51,067 nt of DNA from Bacteroidota bacterium (GCA_018267315.1 JAFDYS010000062.1:1-51067), one strand, 5' to 3'. Positions 8,574 to 17,523 are shown, counted from the stretch's first letter. A program made the numbers and translations. Notes: a model not told the origin generated them from the sequence alone.

Positions 8574-8719
8574 GAAGGGAAGAATTTTTCGGAGCGGGCA
8601 AAATAGGAATAATTTCCAATGAGCCGTGAAATATGAAGCAACGGCAAAGGGTAATGAAGTGGACTCATGCCGGTAACCACTGATGCAGGAAGTCATCCTG
8701 TTCCTGAAATGATAATCGA

Positions 8720-8727
8720 TAGCTTTG
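8720..8727 (+). promoter_or_regulatory. -7 box directly before the lipoprotein start
   Basis: TAGCTTTG, an exact TAnnTTTG, ends 5 nt before the ATG at 8733. A transcript would start at or next to the start codon, so a leaderless mRNA is likely. No convincing TTG lies at the expected distance. Confidence 0.45.
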
Positions 8728-8732
8728 CTTCT

Positions 8733-9122
8733 ATGAAAATAGTATTTGCAACCATGGTTGCCTCGCTGTTATTCTTCGCCTGCACACCCAAAACTCCGCT
8801 CCAGCGATTGATCCACGATGCCGATGTGGTGAAGGTGTTTGTCTATGCCGGTGACCTCACTGTTCTTCATTATGAAAGCAATGATGTGGGCACCATTCAG
8901 CAATGGAAGAATTACATCAAAGACGATACGGCTGTTTCATTCGACGATTGTCCGCGTGAAGGAAAAATCATTTTCAAGACTTCAGAAGATTCCACAGTGA
9001 TGACGTTCTCTCTTAAAGAGCGTTGCCGGTATGTGAGCTATGAGTTGAATGGAAATGAATATGACAAGTCCCTCTCGAAAAAAGGGATTGCCTTTATTGA
9101 CAGCCTACTGAGGGTGCAATAA
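8733..9122 (+). CDS. Small hypothetical lipoprotein
   Basis: 129 residues from the ATG at 8733: MKIVFATMVASLLFFACTPK is a lipoprotein signal with lipobox LFFAC. The in-frame ATG at 8667 would add 22 residues before this signal and overlap the -7 box, so it is rejected. The mature part is soluble and of mixed charge (QQWKNYIKDDTAVSFDDCPR, TFSLKERCRYVSYELNGNEY), with two further cysteines that might pair in the periplasm. I recognise no family. Downstream is a hairpin at 9129-9147 without a T-run. Confidence 0.7.
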   Translation: MKIVFATMVASLLFFACTPKTPLQRLIHDADVVKVFVYAGDLTVLHYESNDVGTIQQWKNYIKDDTAVSFDDCPREGKIIFKTSEDSTVMTFSLKERCRYVSYELNGNEYDKSLSKKGIAFIDSLLRVQ

Positions 9123-9128
9123 ACGCTC

Positions 9129-9147
9129 AGGTGGTTTAATCACCTGG
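9129..9147 (+). repeat. Short hairpin after the lipoprotein gene
   Basis: CAGGTG and CACCTG arms with a 7-nt loop lie 7 bp after the stop codon. No T-run follows, so it is not a standard terminator; it may stabilise the mRNA end or be an intergenic repeat. Confidence 0.4.
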
Positions 9148-9200
9148 GAAAATCATAACTTTACTGTTCGATTATTTGCGTAACCATTAATCTCATATCT

Positions 9201-10781
9201 ATGAAACAGGTTTTATGCATATTACCTGCACTCATGATGGTTTTATTTTTTCAAACTCTAACTGCACAAATAGTTCCTTCAATTGAATGGCAAAAGTGTT
9301 TCGGCGGCAGTGACTACGACGAAGCTTTTTCAGTGCAGAATACTACTGATGGCGGGTTTATCGCGGCAGGAGATTCAGCCAGCGACTATTGGATTATTAA
9401 GTTGAATGCTGCCGGCGATTTGATGTGGGAAAAGTCATATGGGGGGAGTGGTGGGGATGTTGCGTACTTCATTCAAGAAACCTCCGATAAAGGTTACATA
9501 GTAGCCGGCTCATCCGGTTCAAACGATGGTGATGTAACAGGTAATCATCAGGGCAACGATGGTTACCCGAGCATCGATTACTGGATATTGAGATTGGATT
9601 CCGTTGGAAATTTGATTTGGGAAAAATCATTTGGAGGAAAAAAAGATGATGCAGCAAAATGTGTTCGGCAAACGAATGACGGCGGGTTTATTGTAGCCGG
9701 CAGTGCGCATTCCAATAACGGAGATGTTTCAGGTAATCACGGTAATGGAAACTACGACATTTGGGTTGTGAAGCTCGACACAAGCGGAAACCTGGTTTGG
9801 CAAAAATGTTTTGGCGGCAGCGGGTATGAAGAAGCCAATTCAATTCAACAAACCAATGATGACGGATTCATTATTGCGGGCGGGGCTGTGTCCATGGACG
9901 GCGATGTTTCGGGAAATCATGATCCGGATGTAGAAGATTATTGGATCATCAAACTGGACTCTGTGGGCAACCTGATGTGGCAAAAATGCCTGGGAGGAAC
10001 GAAGACGGATGTGGCGTATGATATACAGCAAACAGATAATGGAAGCTTCATCATTGCAGGCATTTCTGCCTCCGGTGATGGGGATGTAACCGGCCACCAT
10101 GAGAGCGGACAGTTTATCAAGTATGACCAATGGGTGGTGAGATTAGATGCCAATCAAAATATTGTTTGGGAAAAATCTTTGGGCGGCAGCGACTTTGATT
10201 ACGCACGCTCAGTTTGTCAGACTATGGACGGAGGATTCGTCATCGCAGGAGATACCTGGTCCGTTGATGGCGATGTTACAGGAAATAATAATGGCGACAT
10301 CAATTACTGGATACTGAAATTGGATACAGACGGGAGCCTCCTTTGGCAGAAGTGCATGGGTGGAAGCGAATATGATTGGGGATATTCTGTTCGGCAAACG
10401 CCTGACAGCGGTTATATGGTGGCTGGCACCTCACGATCGAATGACGGAGATGTATCGGGCAATCATGGCATGGGGGATTTTTGGATCGTTAAATTATCGC
10501 GCGACGTAGCAACTGGTGTAGCACCACTGCCTGAAGAATCTTTTTCCTTCTATCCCAATCCCGTTCGCTCACAACTCACCATCAATTTACCAACTTCATC
10601 AAATGAAGCCATGATTGCTGTTTATGATGTGCAGGGAAAAATGACTTCACTCCCTGTCTCATATCAAAGCGACAAAGCCCGATTGAACACTGCGAATCTG
10701 CCGGATGGATTTTACACTTTTCAAATCACGGACAAGAAAACAGGAAAGACTGAAGTTGGAAAATTCGTGAAGCAGGAATGA
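9201..10781 (+). CDS. T9SS-secreted seven-repeat beta-propeller protein
   Basis: 526 residues. Signal peptide MKQVLCILPALMMVLFFQTL ending at TAQ. The body (about 29-435) holds seven repeats of about 55 residues, each with a W-[QE]-K-x-x-GG unit (EWQKCFGG, MWEKSYGG, IWEKSFGG, VWQKCFGG, MWQKCLGG, VWEKSLGG, LWQKCMGG), a Q-T-x-D-GG-F-I-V-A-G strand and a Y-W-I-x-K-L-D strand. Most also carry a DGDVSGNH-type loop. Seven units fit a closed seven-bladed propeller. The end (about 448-526) is a T9SS type A sorting domain: FYPNPVRSQLTIN, then LNTANLPDGFYTFQITDKK. Surface-bound or released protein of unknown ligand. It converges with nuoN, the two stop codons being 5 bp apart. Confidence 0.85.
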   Translation: MKQVLCILPALMMVLFFQTLTAQIVPSIEWQKCFGGSDYDEAFSVQNTTDGGFIAAGDSASDYWIIKLNAAGDLMWEKSYGGSGGDVAYFIQETSDKGYIVAGSSGSNDGDVTGNHQGNDGYPSIDYWILRLDSVGNLIWEKSFGGKKDDAAKCVRQTNDGGFIVAGSAHSNNGDVSGNHGNGNYDIWVVKLDTSGNLVWQKCFGGSGYEEANSIQQTNDDGFIIAGGAVSMDGDVSGNHDPDVEDYWIIKLDSVGNLMWQKCLGGTKTDVAYDIQQTDNGSFIIAGISASGDGDVTGHHESGQFIKYDQWVVRLDANQNIVWEKSLGGSDFDYARSVCQTMDGGFVIAGDTWSVDGDVTGNNNGDINYWILKLDTDGSLLWQKCMGGSEYDWGYSVRQTPDSGYMVAGTSRSNDGDVSGNHGMGDFWIVKLSRDVATGVAPLPEESFSFYPNPVRSQLTINLPTSSNEAMIAVYDVQGKMTSLPVSYQSDKARLNTANLPDGFYTFQITDKKTGKTEVGKFVKQE

Positions 10782-10786
10782 AATCC

Positions 10787-12157
10787 TCAGATAATTCCTG
10801 CAATAAATCCTGGAAGAATCCCCAGCAAGATCGTGAGCAGAGAAAGAAGAATCAGCAGCGCCTGTGTGCCCGCCGGCATGGTCATCACCGGATCATGCGT
10901 TTGTTTGGAATAAGCAGCAATCACCGGTCGGAAATAGTAGTAGATGGAAATGAAGGAACTGATCACCGCCACGGCAACAACCCAGATGAATCCATCAGAA
11001 ACAGCCGAAGAGAAAACGTAAAACTTCCCGAAGAAACCTGCGGTGGCAGGAATACCGGAGAGAGAAAGCATCGAAACCGCCAAAGCAAAGGCAATCCATG
11101 GATTTGTTTTTCCCAGTCCGTTGAAATCATCAGCGGTGTCATTGTTTCGGTTCTGTTGCACAACCATCACAATCAGGAAAGACGAAATGGAGGCAAGAGT
11201 ATATGCAACCGAGTAGAAAAGAATCGAGCCGTTGCTCGATGCATTCAACGTCATCACGGCGATAAGCATGTAACCGGCATGGGCAATGCTTGAATAGGCC
11301 AGCATGCGTTTCGTACTGCTTTGGTAGATGGCCATAATGTTTCCTGCCAGCATGGTGATGGCCGCCACCGTACCTATCACCAGTTGATATCCTTCTTTCG
11401 ACGGTGCAAAGCACAATTGAAACAACCGGAGGAATGCAGCAAACGCAGCCACCTTCCCGACTGTAGCCATGAAGGCCGTAACGATCGTTGGCGCACCCTG
11501 ATACACATCGGGTGTCCAGAACTGAAACGGAACAGCGGCCACTTTGAAAAGCAGTCCGATCATCAGCAGCAACAAGCCCATAGCCGCCATGCCGTTCATG
11601 CCGGCGATTCCCAACTGATAGGCGATTTGAGTAGTGGCGAAGGAACCGGTGGCGCCATAGAGCAATGCAATGCCGAAGAGCAGAAAGCCGGTGGAGAAAG
11701 CGCCCATCAGAAAATATTTCAGCGAAGATTCATTCGAGAGCAAATCTTTCTTACGAAGCCCGGCCAACACATACAAACTGAGCGAGAGAATTTCAATGCC
11801 GAGAAACAGCATCAATAAGTTGGTGAAAGAAACCATCACCGCACAACCGGCCACGGCGAACAACATGAGCGCCACGGCTTCGGCATAATGTATTTCATTT
11901 TCCGAATGAAAAAAATGGAAGAAGAGAATGGTAAGCAGTGTACCTGCCATGCACACGATGGAAAATGCGATGGCGTAATTGTCCATCCGCATCATATCGT
12001 TCAGAAATGATTGATTGGTGTTCCAGGCATAAACTCCCAGCAGCGAAGCCCCGATCAGCCCCAGCACACTCAGCGGCATCACCATGCTGCGGAATTTGAG
12101 TATGCCGCCGAACATGGCAACCACACCTAATGCTGTGAGAGAAATAAGCAGATTCAT
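10787..12157 (-). CDS. nuoN: NADH-quinone oxidoreductase subunit N
   Basis: 456 residues, a membrane-arm proton-pumping subunit of complex I. Seen: about 13-14 helices; LFLGIEILSLSLYVLAGLRK with the conserved helix-5 glutamate; PFQFWTPDVYQGAPTIVTAF, the classical NuoN signature; STKRMLAYSSIAHAGYMLIA with conserved lysine and histidine. Length is near the family norm. The start overlaps the nuoM stop by 4 bp (ATGA type), so translation is coupled. Last gene of a nuoL-nuoM-nuoN cluster. Confidence 0.95.
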   Translation of the reverse strand: MNLLISLTALGVVAMFGGILKFRSMVMPLSVLGLIGASLLGVYAWNTNQSFLNDMMRMDNYAIAFSIVCMAGTLLTILFFHFFHSENEIHYAEAVALMLFAVAGCAVMVSFTNLLMLFLGIEILSLSLYVLAGLRKKDLLSNESSLKYFLMGAFSTGFLLFGIALLYGATGSFATTQIAYQLGIAGMNGMAAMGLLLLMIGLLFKVAAVPFQFWTPDVYQGAPTIVTAFMATVGKVAAFAAFLRLFQLCFAPSKEGYQLVIGTVAAITMLAGNIMAIYQSSTKRMLAYSSIAHAGYMLIAVMTLNASSNGSILFYSVAYTLASISSFLIVMVVQQNRNNDTADDFNGLGKTNPWIAFALAVSMLSLSGIPATAGFFGKFYVFSSAVSDGFIWVVAVAVISSFISIYYYFRPVIAAYSKQTHDPVMTMPAGTQALLILLSLLTILLGILPGFIAGII

Positions 12158-13629
12158 AGACTTGCCGCCGTTGCCTGTTGACTGAAATATTGAATGAGTT
12201 CCTGCATGGAATTCGAAGTGAGTTCAAGCCAGGGAAGCGGATACACCCCGATCAGAATAATGAGTAAGCTGAACGCAACCAGTATCCTCGTTTCCCATCC
12301 TTTCACATCGCCTGACTCGTTATTGAAGTTTGATTTCTCTCCGAGAAAAACATTTCGATACAGACGTAACATGTAAGCAGCTCCGAAAATGATTGTGAGT
12401 CCTGCGGCGGCTGCGTACCACGCATTGTGCTGATATAATCCGTTCAGCAATAGAAATTCTCCGATGAAGCCATTTGTCAACGGCAGCCCCACACTTCCAA
12501 GCATCACAATCACAAAAAGCCAACTGAATCTTTTCATCTGTGCAGCAATGCCGCTCAGCTCATTCATGTTGCGGGTACCGTAGCGTTGCTCGATGAGGTC
12601 AATCATGAAGAACATGGCCACCACGTTGATGCCGTGATTGAGCATTTGTATCGCCGCCCCCTGCAATCCTGATGCATTTACTGTAAGCACGCCGGCGGCC
12701 ATCAATCCCACGTGAGCGATGGATGAATAAGCGATCAATCGTTTCAAATCATTTTGCCGGAGTGCAATCAATGAAGCGTAAATAATTCCGATGATGCAGA
12801 GGATCATCGCGAAGTTGCCCCATTGAGCAATTCCTTCGGGAACAATCGGCACCACAAATCGCATCAAACCGTAAATGCCCATCTTGAGCATGATGCCGGC
12901 GAGTAACATCGTTCCTGCCACTGGAGAAACCGTGTACGTATCCGGCTGCCAGGTATGAAACGGCCAGATCGGAATCTTGATCGCAAAGGCGAGGAAGAAT
13001 CCCCAGAAGAGCCAGGATTGTTCGGTGGCAGTAAGTGATAAGTTGTAGAAAGCGGTGATGTCAAACGTGTGCGGCGCGGGTGTTTTGAAATACAAATACA
13101 AAATCGCGATCAGCATGAACAAGCTTCCCGCCAGTGTGTAGATGAAAAACTTCAGCGTGATAGGAATGCTCCGTTCGCCGCCCCAGAAAGCACACATGAA
13201 ATAAATCGGGATCAATGCGAGTTCATAAAAAACATAAAAGAGAAATGCATCGCGCGCCATGAAGACTCCGATGAGCGCGAACTGCATCAGCATCATGAGC
13301 GCGTAAAAGGATTTCGGATTGCGGATGGGCGATTGCGGATTGATGGAAGCGCGGACGATGAATGGATACAGAAGTGCAGTTAAGAAAACGAGTAACAAAC
13401 TCAACCCATCCAGTCCGATATGGAAGTTGATGCCGAGCCCCGGAATCCATGGAACGTTCATTTCCAGTTTGGAGGCATCGCCGTAGAATTTTTGGAAGCC
13501 ATTGTTGCAAACGAGGATCAGTTCAAAGATGGAACCGACCAATGCAATGCGCGATACTCTTTCACCTCCGCGAATCAAAATCGCGAGAGTAATTAACAGC
13601 GGAAATAAAAGGATAAGTAATGCAAACAT
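12154..13629 (-). CDS. nuoM: NADH-quinone oxidoreductase subunit M
   Basis: 491 residues, antiporter-like proton-pumping subunit of complex I. Seen: FYVFYELALIPIYFMCAFWG with the conserved glutamate, KIPIWPFHTWQPDTYTVSPV, and LKRLIAYSSIAHVGLMAAG. Ends four bases inside nuoN. Odd: residues 96-107 (INPQSPIRNPKS), in a loop between helices, are encoded by a repeat-like sequence (13309-13344) with two copies of ATCCGCAATC, which looks like an in-frame insertion of an intergenic repeat. The rest aligns with the family without a break, so the protein is probably functional. Confidence 0.95.
   Translation of the reverse strand: MFALLILLFPLLITLAILIRGGERVSRIALVGSIFELILVCNNGFQKFYGDASKLEMNVPWIPGLGINFHIGLDGLSLLLVFLTALLYPFIVRASINPQSPIRNPKSFYALMMLMQFALIGVFMARDAFLFYVFYELALIPIYFMCAFWGGERSIPITLKFFIYTLAGSLFMLIAILYLYFKTPAPHTFDITAFYNLSLTATEQSWLFWGFFLAFAIKIPIWPFHTWQPDTYTVSPVAGTMLLAGIMLKMGIYGLMRFVVPIVPEGIAQWGNFAMILCIIGIIYASLIALRQNDLKRLIAYSSIAHVGLMAAGVLTVNASGLQGAAIQMLNHGINVVAMFFMIDLIEQRYGTRNMNELSGIAAQMKRFSWLFVIVMLGSVGLPLTNGFIGEFLLLNGLYQHNAWYAAAAGLTIIFGAAYMLRLYRNVFLGEKSNFNNESGDVKGWETRILVAFSLLIILIGVYPLPWLELTSNSMQELIQYFSQQATAASL
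13309..13344 (-). repeat. Repeat-like insert inside nuoM
   Basis: Within nuoM codons 96-107 the minus strand carries two direct copies of ATCCGCAATC separated by 4 nt, followed by CGAAATCC. Such CAATCCGCAATC/GAAATCC strings resemble intergenic repeats I recall from other Bacteroidota genomes; copy number here cannot be checked. Confidence 0.45.
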
Positions 13630-13655
13630 TGTGATCCGTTATTCAAAAATTCTTT

Positions 13656-13722
13656 CACGCAAAGGCGCAAGGTGCGCAAAGGGTGTTGCTTATTCTGTTA
13701 GCGCTCTTAGCGCCTTTGCGTG
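13656..13722. repeat. Palindromic intergenic repeat between nuoL and nuoM
   Basis: Perfect 13-bp inverted arms, CACGCAAAGGCGC at 13656-13668 and GCGCCTTTGCGTG at 13710-13722, with internal echoes of GCGCAAGG/GCGCAAAGG. It fills most of the 102-bp gap between nuoL and nuoM. It resembles short GC-rich repeats found in many Bacteroidota. Transcribed as part of the operon, it would fold into a strong hairpin and could set the relative amounts of nuoL and nuoM mRNA. Confidence 0.65.
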
Positions 13723-13731
13723 CTACTTCAT

Positions 13732-15645
13732 TCAGAACAAATTCATTTTACTCAATCCATAAATCAGCAACAACACGATTCCTATCACCATTGACAGCAC
13801 GTAAAAACCAATGTTGCCGGTTTGTATTTTTCTCAGTTGACCGCTCAGCCACACCGTCATTCTACCCAAACCATTCACGGCGCCGTCAATCACATTCGCT
13901 TCAAACTTCCCGTAGAAGAAATCACCCATCCATTCCAGTGGTTTAATGATCACGCGGTCGTAAATTTCATCCACGTAAAACTTGTTGTAGGAGAGTTTGT
14001 ACCAGAGCGGCAATTGATCTTCAACGATGGCAGGAGCCACTTTCTTCTTCACATATTTTTCATTGCACCACCACCAGATCACGGCGATCACGATTACAGT
14101 AAGCACCACGATCATGATTTCCAACAATGATGATTCACTGTGTTCCGTAAGACGAGTGTTGGCTGCAAAAACCGGTTCGAGGTAATGACTCAGCCAATGC
14201 GTATCGCCGAACAGGGCGGGCAGTCCGAGAAATCCGCCAAGGGTCGAAAGCACGGCAAGAATCATGAGCGGAACCGTCATCACGCGGGGCGACTCATGAA
14301 TGTGCTCATGCTGATGATGTCCGCCGCGGTACTCTCCGTAAAATGTGAGGAACAGCAGACGAAACATGTAAGCGGCCGTAAGCACAGATGTGGCGGCAAG
14401 AATCCAGAAAACAGCCGGCGACTTTTCATAAGTAGCCACGAGAATTTCATCCTTTGAAAAGAATCCGGCAAACGGCGGGAATCCTGAGATGGCCAGTGTG
14501 GCGGCGAACATGGTGATGAAGGTGACGGGAAGAAGTTTCCGCAGCCCGCCCATCTTGCGCAGGTTCTGTTCATGATGTAAGGCATGAATCACGCTGCCTG
14601 CGCCGAGGAAGAGCAGCGCTTTGAAGAAAGCATGCGTCATCAAATGAAAAATGCCGGAGCTGTAAGCTGATGATCCTTCGGCGACAAACATGTAGCCCAA
14701 TTGACTCACGGTGGAGTAGGCCAGCACTTTCTTGATGTCGCTCTGCGTGATGGCGATGAGAGCAGAGAGTACAGCAGTGGCCAATCCTACTACTGTTACC
14801 ACTTCGAGTGATATGGGAGCGATGGAATACAGAATGTTTGAACGCGCCACCATATACACACCGGCAGTTACCATGGTAGCCGCATGGATGAGGGCGCTCA
14901 CAGGCGTGGGACCGGCCATGGCATCGGGCAACCAGGTATATAGTGGAATCTGTGCACTCTTGCCAATTGCTCCGATGAAAAGCAGCAGCGTGATGGCCAC
15001 CATCACATGATCATTCGTGGCAAAAGCTGATGAGCCGGCAAAAACTTTATCGAAATCCGAAGAGCCGAAGGTGATAAACATGAGAAAAATGCCAAGGATG
15101 AATCCGAGATCGCCGATGCGGTTCATGATAAAAGCTTTGTTCGCAGCGGCGGAGTACTCGCGGTTTTTCCACCAGAAACCGATGAGCAGGTATGAACACA
15201 GCCCTACGCCTTCCCAGCCGATGAACATCATCACAAAATTGGCGCCCATCACCAGCACCAGCATGAAGAAGATGAAGAGGTTCATGTAGGAGAAAAATTT
15301 CCCGAACCCTTCATCATCGTGCATGTAGCCAACGGAATAAACATGAATGAGAAAGCCCACGCCCGTCACAATCATGAGCATAATCAGCGTGAGATGATCA
15401 ATGAAGAAGCTGAACCCGACATTGATGTTTCCTGCCACAATCCAGTCGAAGAGTGAAATAGTGGTGCTTTCAAATGAACCGGTCAGGGATTGAATGAAAA
15501 GCACGGAAGCAATCAGGAATGAGATAAAAACACTTCCGCAACCAATCCATGCAGCCCATCTTTTTGAAACCTTCGGAAAGCCCAGCCCGTTAATGATGAA
15601 TCCGAGAAGCGGAACAAAAGGTATGAGAACTCCTGATAGGTTCAT
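13732..15645 (-). CDS. nuoL: NADH-quinone oxidoreductase subunit L
   Basis: 637 residues from the ATG at 15645 (MNLSGVLIPFVPLLGFIING); a longer start at 15687 would run over the promoter. Distal antiporter-like subunit of complex I with the long lateral helix. Seen: MFIGWEGVGLCSYLLIGFWW with the conserved glutamate; GKSAQIPLYTWLPDAMAGPT; PVSALIHAATMVTAGVYMVA; DIKKVLAYSTVSQLGYMFVA; a histidine-rich loop GGHHQHEHIHE; and a C-terminal part with the lateral helix and final membrane anchor (IGFYVLSMVIGIVLLLIYGL). First gene of the nuoLMN cluster, with a perfect promoter just upstream. Confidence 0.95.
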   Translation of the reverse strand: MNLSGVLIPFVPLLGFIINGLGFPKVSKRWAAWIGCGSVFISFLIASVLFIQSLTGSFESTTISLFDWIVAGNINVGFSFFIDHLTLIMLMIVTGVGFLIHVYSVGYMHDDEGFGKFFSYMNLFIFFMLVLVMGANFVMMFIGWEGVGLCSYLLIGFWWKNREYSAAANKAFIMNRIGDLGFILGIFLMFITFGSSDFDKVFAGSSAFATNDHVMVAITLLLFIGAIGKSAQIPLYTWLPDAMAGPTPVSALIHAATMVTAGVYMVARSNILYSIAPISLEVVTVVGLATAVLSALIAITQSDIKKVLAYSTVSQLGYMFVAEGSSAYSSGIFHLMTHAFFKALLFLGAGSVIHALHHEQNLRKMGGLRKLLPVTFITMFAATLAISGFPPFAGFFSKDEILVATYEKSPAVFWILAATSVLTAAYMFRLLFLTFYGEYRGGHHQHEHIHESPRVMTVPLMILAVLSTLGGFLGLPALFGDTHWLSHYLEPVFAANTRLTEHSESSLLEIMIVVLTVIVIAVIWWWCNEKYVKKKVAPAIVEDQLPLWYKLSYNKFYVDEIYDRVIIKPLEWMGDFFYGKFEANVIDGAVNGLGRMTVWLSGQLRKIQTGNIGFYVLSMVIGIVLLLIYGLSKMNLF

Positions 15646-15657
15646 AGAGAAGAGCGG

Positions 15658-15687
15658 CAAATATAGCAAGCGAAGCAGGAGCAGCAA
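15658..15687 (-). promoter_or_regulatory. Promoter of nuoL-nuoM-nuoN
   Basis: Minus-strand TTG (15687-15685), 19-bp spacer, TATATTTG (15665-15658), ending 12 nt before the nuoL ATG at 15645. Both elements match the Bacteroidota consensus exactly. It shows that nuoLMN is transcribed on its own and supports the chosen start. Nothing resembling a nuoK gene or remnant is seen in the rest of the gap up to 15939. Confidence 0.75.
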
Positions 15688-15939
15688 ATAAGAGAATCAC
15701 GAAAGGAAAAAACAGACGCAGACCCCCTGGTTTGTCCTTTTGCTCAAGCAGTTCCGCACAAAAATGTTCCGTGATACCGGCAATTTTGAAATGGACGACT
15801 CTGTGATCAGCCAAAATGGTGAATTATGCTGCGATACATCAGTTGAAGGACTGAGTTTAGTCATGATGAGTCATTCGCGTTGCATGGACATTTGAACGCA
15901 AGTTGATCAATGGTTGCCTCCGGGCTATTCTCCAATAAC

Positions 15940-17427
15940 ATGAATAAATCCTCCCCTTTTAAAAGTAACTCAGTCAAATTGATTTTTGCCGCTGCCACAC
16001 TGCAGTTTGTGCTAGTCTGGTCGGTTGCCCGCGCTCAGCAATACAGCCACTTCATTATTGATGAGCATGCCGATAATGCCGGCAATGTGTTTTCTCAGTC
16101 GGGTTCCTCCGCCGCCTTTGACGGAAAGAACTATATGGTGGTATTTGCGGATGACCGTGATTCATATAAAAACATTTATGGGGCACGAATCAACCCGGAA
16201 GGAACTGTGCTTGACCCGCATTCCTTTATTATCGGTTCAGGAATTTGCGGAGATAAGGGTTTTACTGATGTGGCCTTTGGATCGGAAACGTTTCTCGTGG
16301 TGTGGCAGGATTCACGCTATTACAAGGATCTGCGCGATGGTATCTACGGTACATTGGTGAATCGCGAAGGTGTAGCATCAGATACGGCCGGATTCCTGAT
16401 TAATAACCATGCAACGGATCAGCAGTTTCCCAAAGTCTGTTATGGCAATTCCTTGTATCTCGTGGTTTGGCAGGAAGTAATGAGTGATACGGCATCCGCT
16501 ATTTATGGGGCTCGCATGTCAGCAGACGGAACGGTCCTGGATTCTGATGGCATTTTAATTTCTTACGGGCAAAATGCTTCTGCACCGGCTATTGCATTTG
16601 ACGGCAACAATTTCCTGGTGGTTTGGATTTCTGACAGCACCGTATATGGAGCCAGGGTCGGACAAGATGGGGTGTTGCATGACCAGTCACCGGTAGCTAT
16701 ATCATCTGCGCTTGGTGCAGGATGCGCACACCCGGCAGTGGCTTTCGACGGCGCAGCATATCTGGTGGCATGGCAGGACGCACATAACGGCAACGCAGAT
16801 GTGTATGCTGCGCGACTGAGTACAACAGGTGCAGTGCTCGATCAATTGAATATTCCCGTTTCAACCCATGCATCCAATCAACGTAATCCGTCAGTGATCT
16901 TTGACGGTGTCGATTTCCTCGTGGTATGGGAAGATGACAGAAACGCAGCCAGTGATCTTTACGGTGCAAGGGTAAGCATTGATGGGCAGGTTTATCCGGA
17001 ATTGAACCTGGTGACCAATGCCGGTGAATCGTATGGCCCCGGTCTTGCTCACGGTGCAGGCAATCAGGTGCTGCTGCACTATACGGGAAGCTGGCAGGTG
17101 CAGATCAATGATCAGATGTATGGCGCCGAGCGCATATGGTGTTCATTATTGAATGAGTCACAGGTTGGCATTGAAGAAATGTCTCTCAGCCCTTCCGTTC
17201 AAACGTATCCCAATCCATGTCATGATGTGCTGCATTTAATGTTCAAAGATGATTTGTTGCCCGCCGAGGCATCCGTACTCAATTTGTTGGGTGAAGAAGT
17301 GAAACGAATCCACATCAGCTCCGGGGACAACTTCATACCCGTCAGTGATCTTGATGCCGGAATATATTTCTGCAAACTCATCGGCAATATTCCGGCGGGC
17401 GCCATCCGGTTTGAGGTACAGCACTGA
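15940..17427 (+). CDS. T9SS-secreted beta-propeller-like repeat protein
   Basis: 495 residues from the ATG at 15940 (MNKSSPFKSNSVKLIFAAAT); an in-frame ATG at 15910 adds ten residues. Signal peptide ends at VARAQ. Six clear repeats of about 55 residues follow the pattern FDG-x-x-[FY]-LVVW-x-D-x-R ... [IV]YGAR[VM]-x-x-DG-x-V-L-D, and a seventh, weaker one ends NDQMYGAERI, so a seven-bladed propeller is plausible. C-terminal T9SS type A domain: TYPNPCHDVLHLMF, then ISSGDNFIPVSDLDAGIYFC. Exported and probably surface-attached; ligand unknown. It is read away from nuoL. The repeats differ from those in the propeller at 9201, so the two are not recent duplicates. Confidence 0.83.
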   Translation: MNKSSPFKSNSVKLIFAAATLQFVLVWSVARAQQYSHFIIDEHADNAGNVFSQSGSSAAFDGKNYMVVFADDRDSYKNIYGARINPEGTVLDPHSFIIGSGICGDKGFTDVAFGSETFLVVWQDSRYYKDLRDGIYGTLVNREGVASDTAGFLINNHATDQQFPKVCYGNSLYLVVWQEVMSDTASAIYGARMSADGTVLDSDGILISYGQNASAPAIAFDGNNFLVVWISDSTVYGARVGQDGVLHDQSPVAISSALGAGCAHPAVAFDGAAYLVAWQDAHNGNADVYAARLSTTGAVLDQLNIPVSTHASNQRNPSVIFDGVDFLVVWEDDRNAASDLYGARVSIDGQVYPELNLVTNAGESYGPGLAHGAGNQVLLHYTGSWQVQINDQMYGAERIWCSLLNESQVGIEEMSLSPSVQTYPNPCHDVLHLMFKDDLLPAEASVLNLLGEEVKRIHISSGDNFIPVSDLDAGIYFCKLIGNIPAGAIRFEVQH

Positions 17428-17456
17428 TACCCTGCTCGCAATGTGGTTCAATCCCG

Positions 17457-17488
17457 ACAACGGCGTGCTGTACCGTCGTTTTTTTTCT
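17457..17488 (+). terminator. Probable terminator of the propeller gene
   Basis: A modest stem (ACGG at 17460-17463 with CCGT at 17473-17476, extended past one mismatch by AC/GT) is followed by a run of eight T, 30 bp after the stop codon. The stem is weak but the T-run is strong. Confidence 0.45.
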
Positions 17489-17523
17489 GTATCTTTCTGG
17501 AGTGTCGCGTTAGAACAAAATAC

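Noticed and set aside
10778..11888. Several plus-strand open frames across nuoN
   Set aside because: Charged, low-complexity translations antisense to a clear, full-length nuoN; no start or promoter signal.
15688..15939. Possible nuoK or other complex I remnant upstream of nuoL
   Set aside because: The minus-strand translation lacks the three-helix NuoK pattern and its glutamates; a clear nuoL promoter lies here instead.
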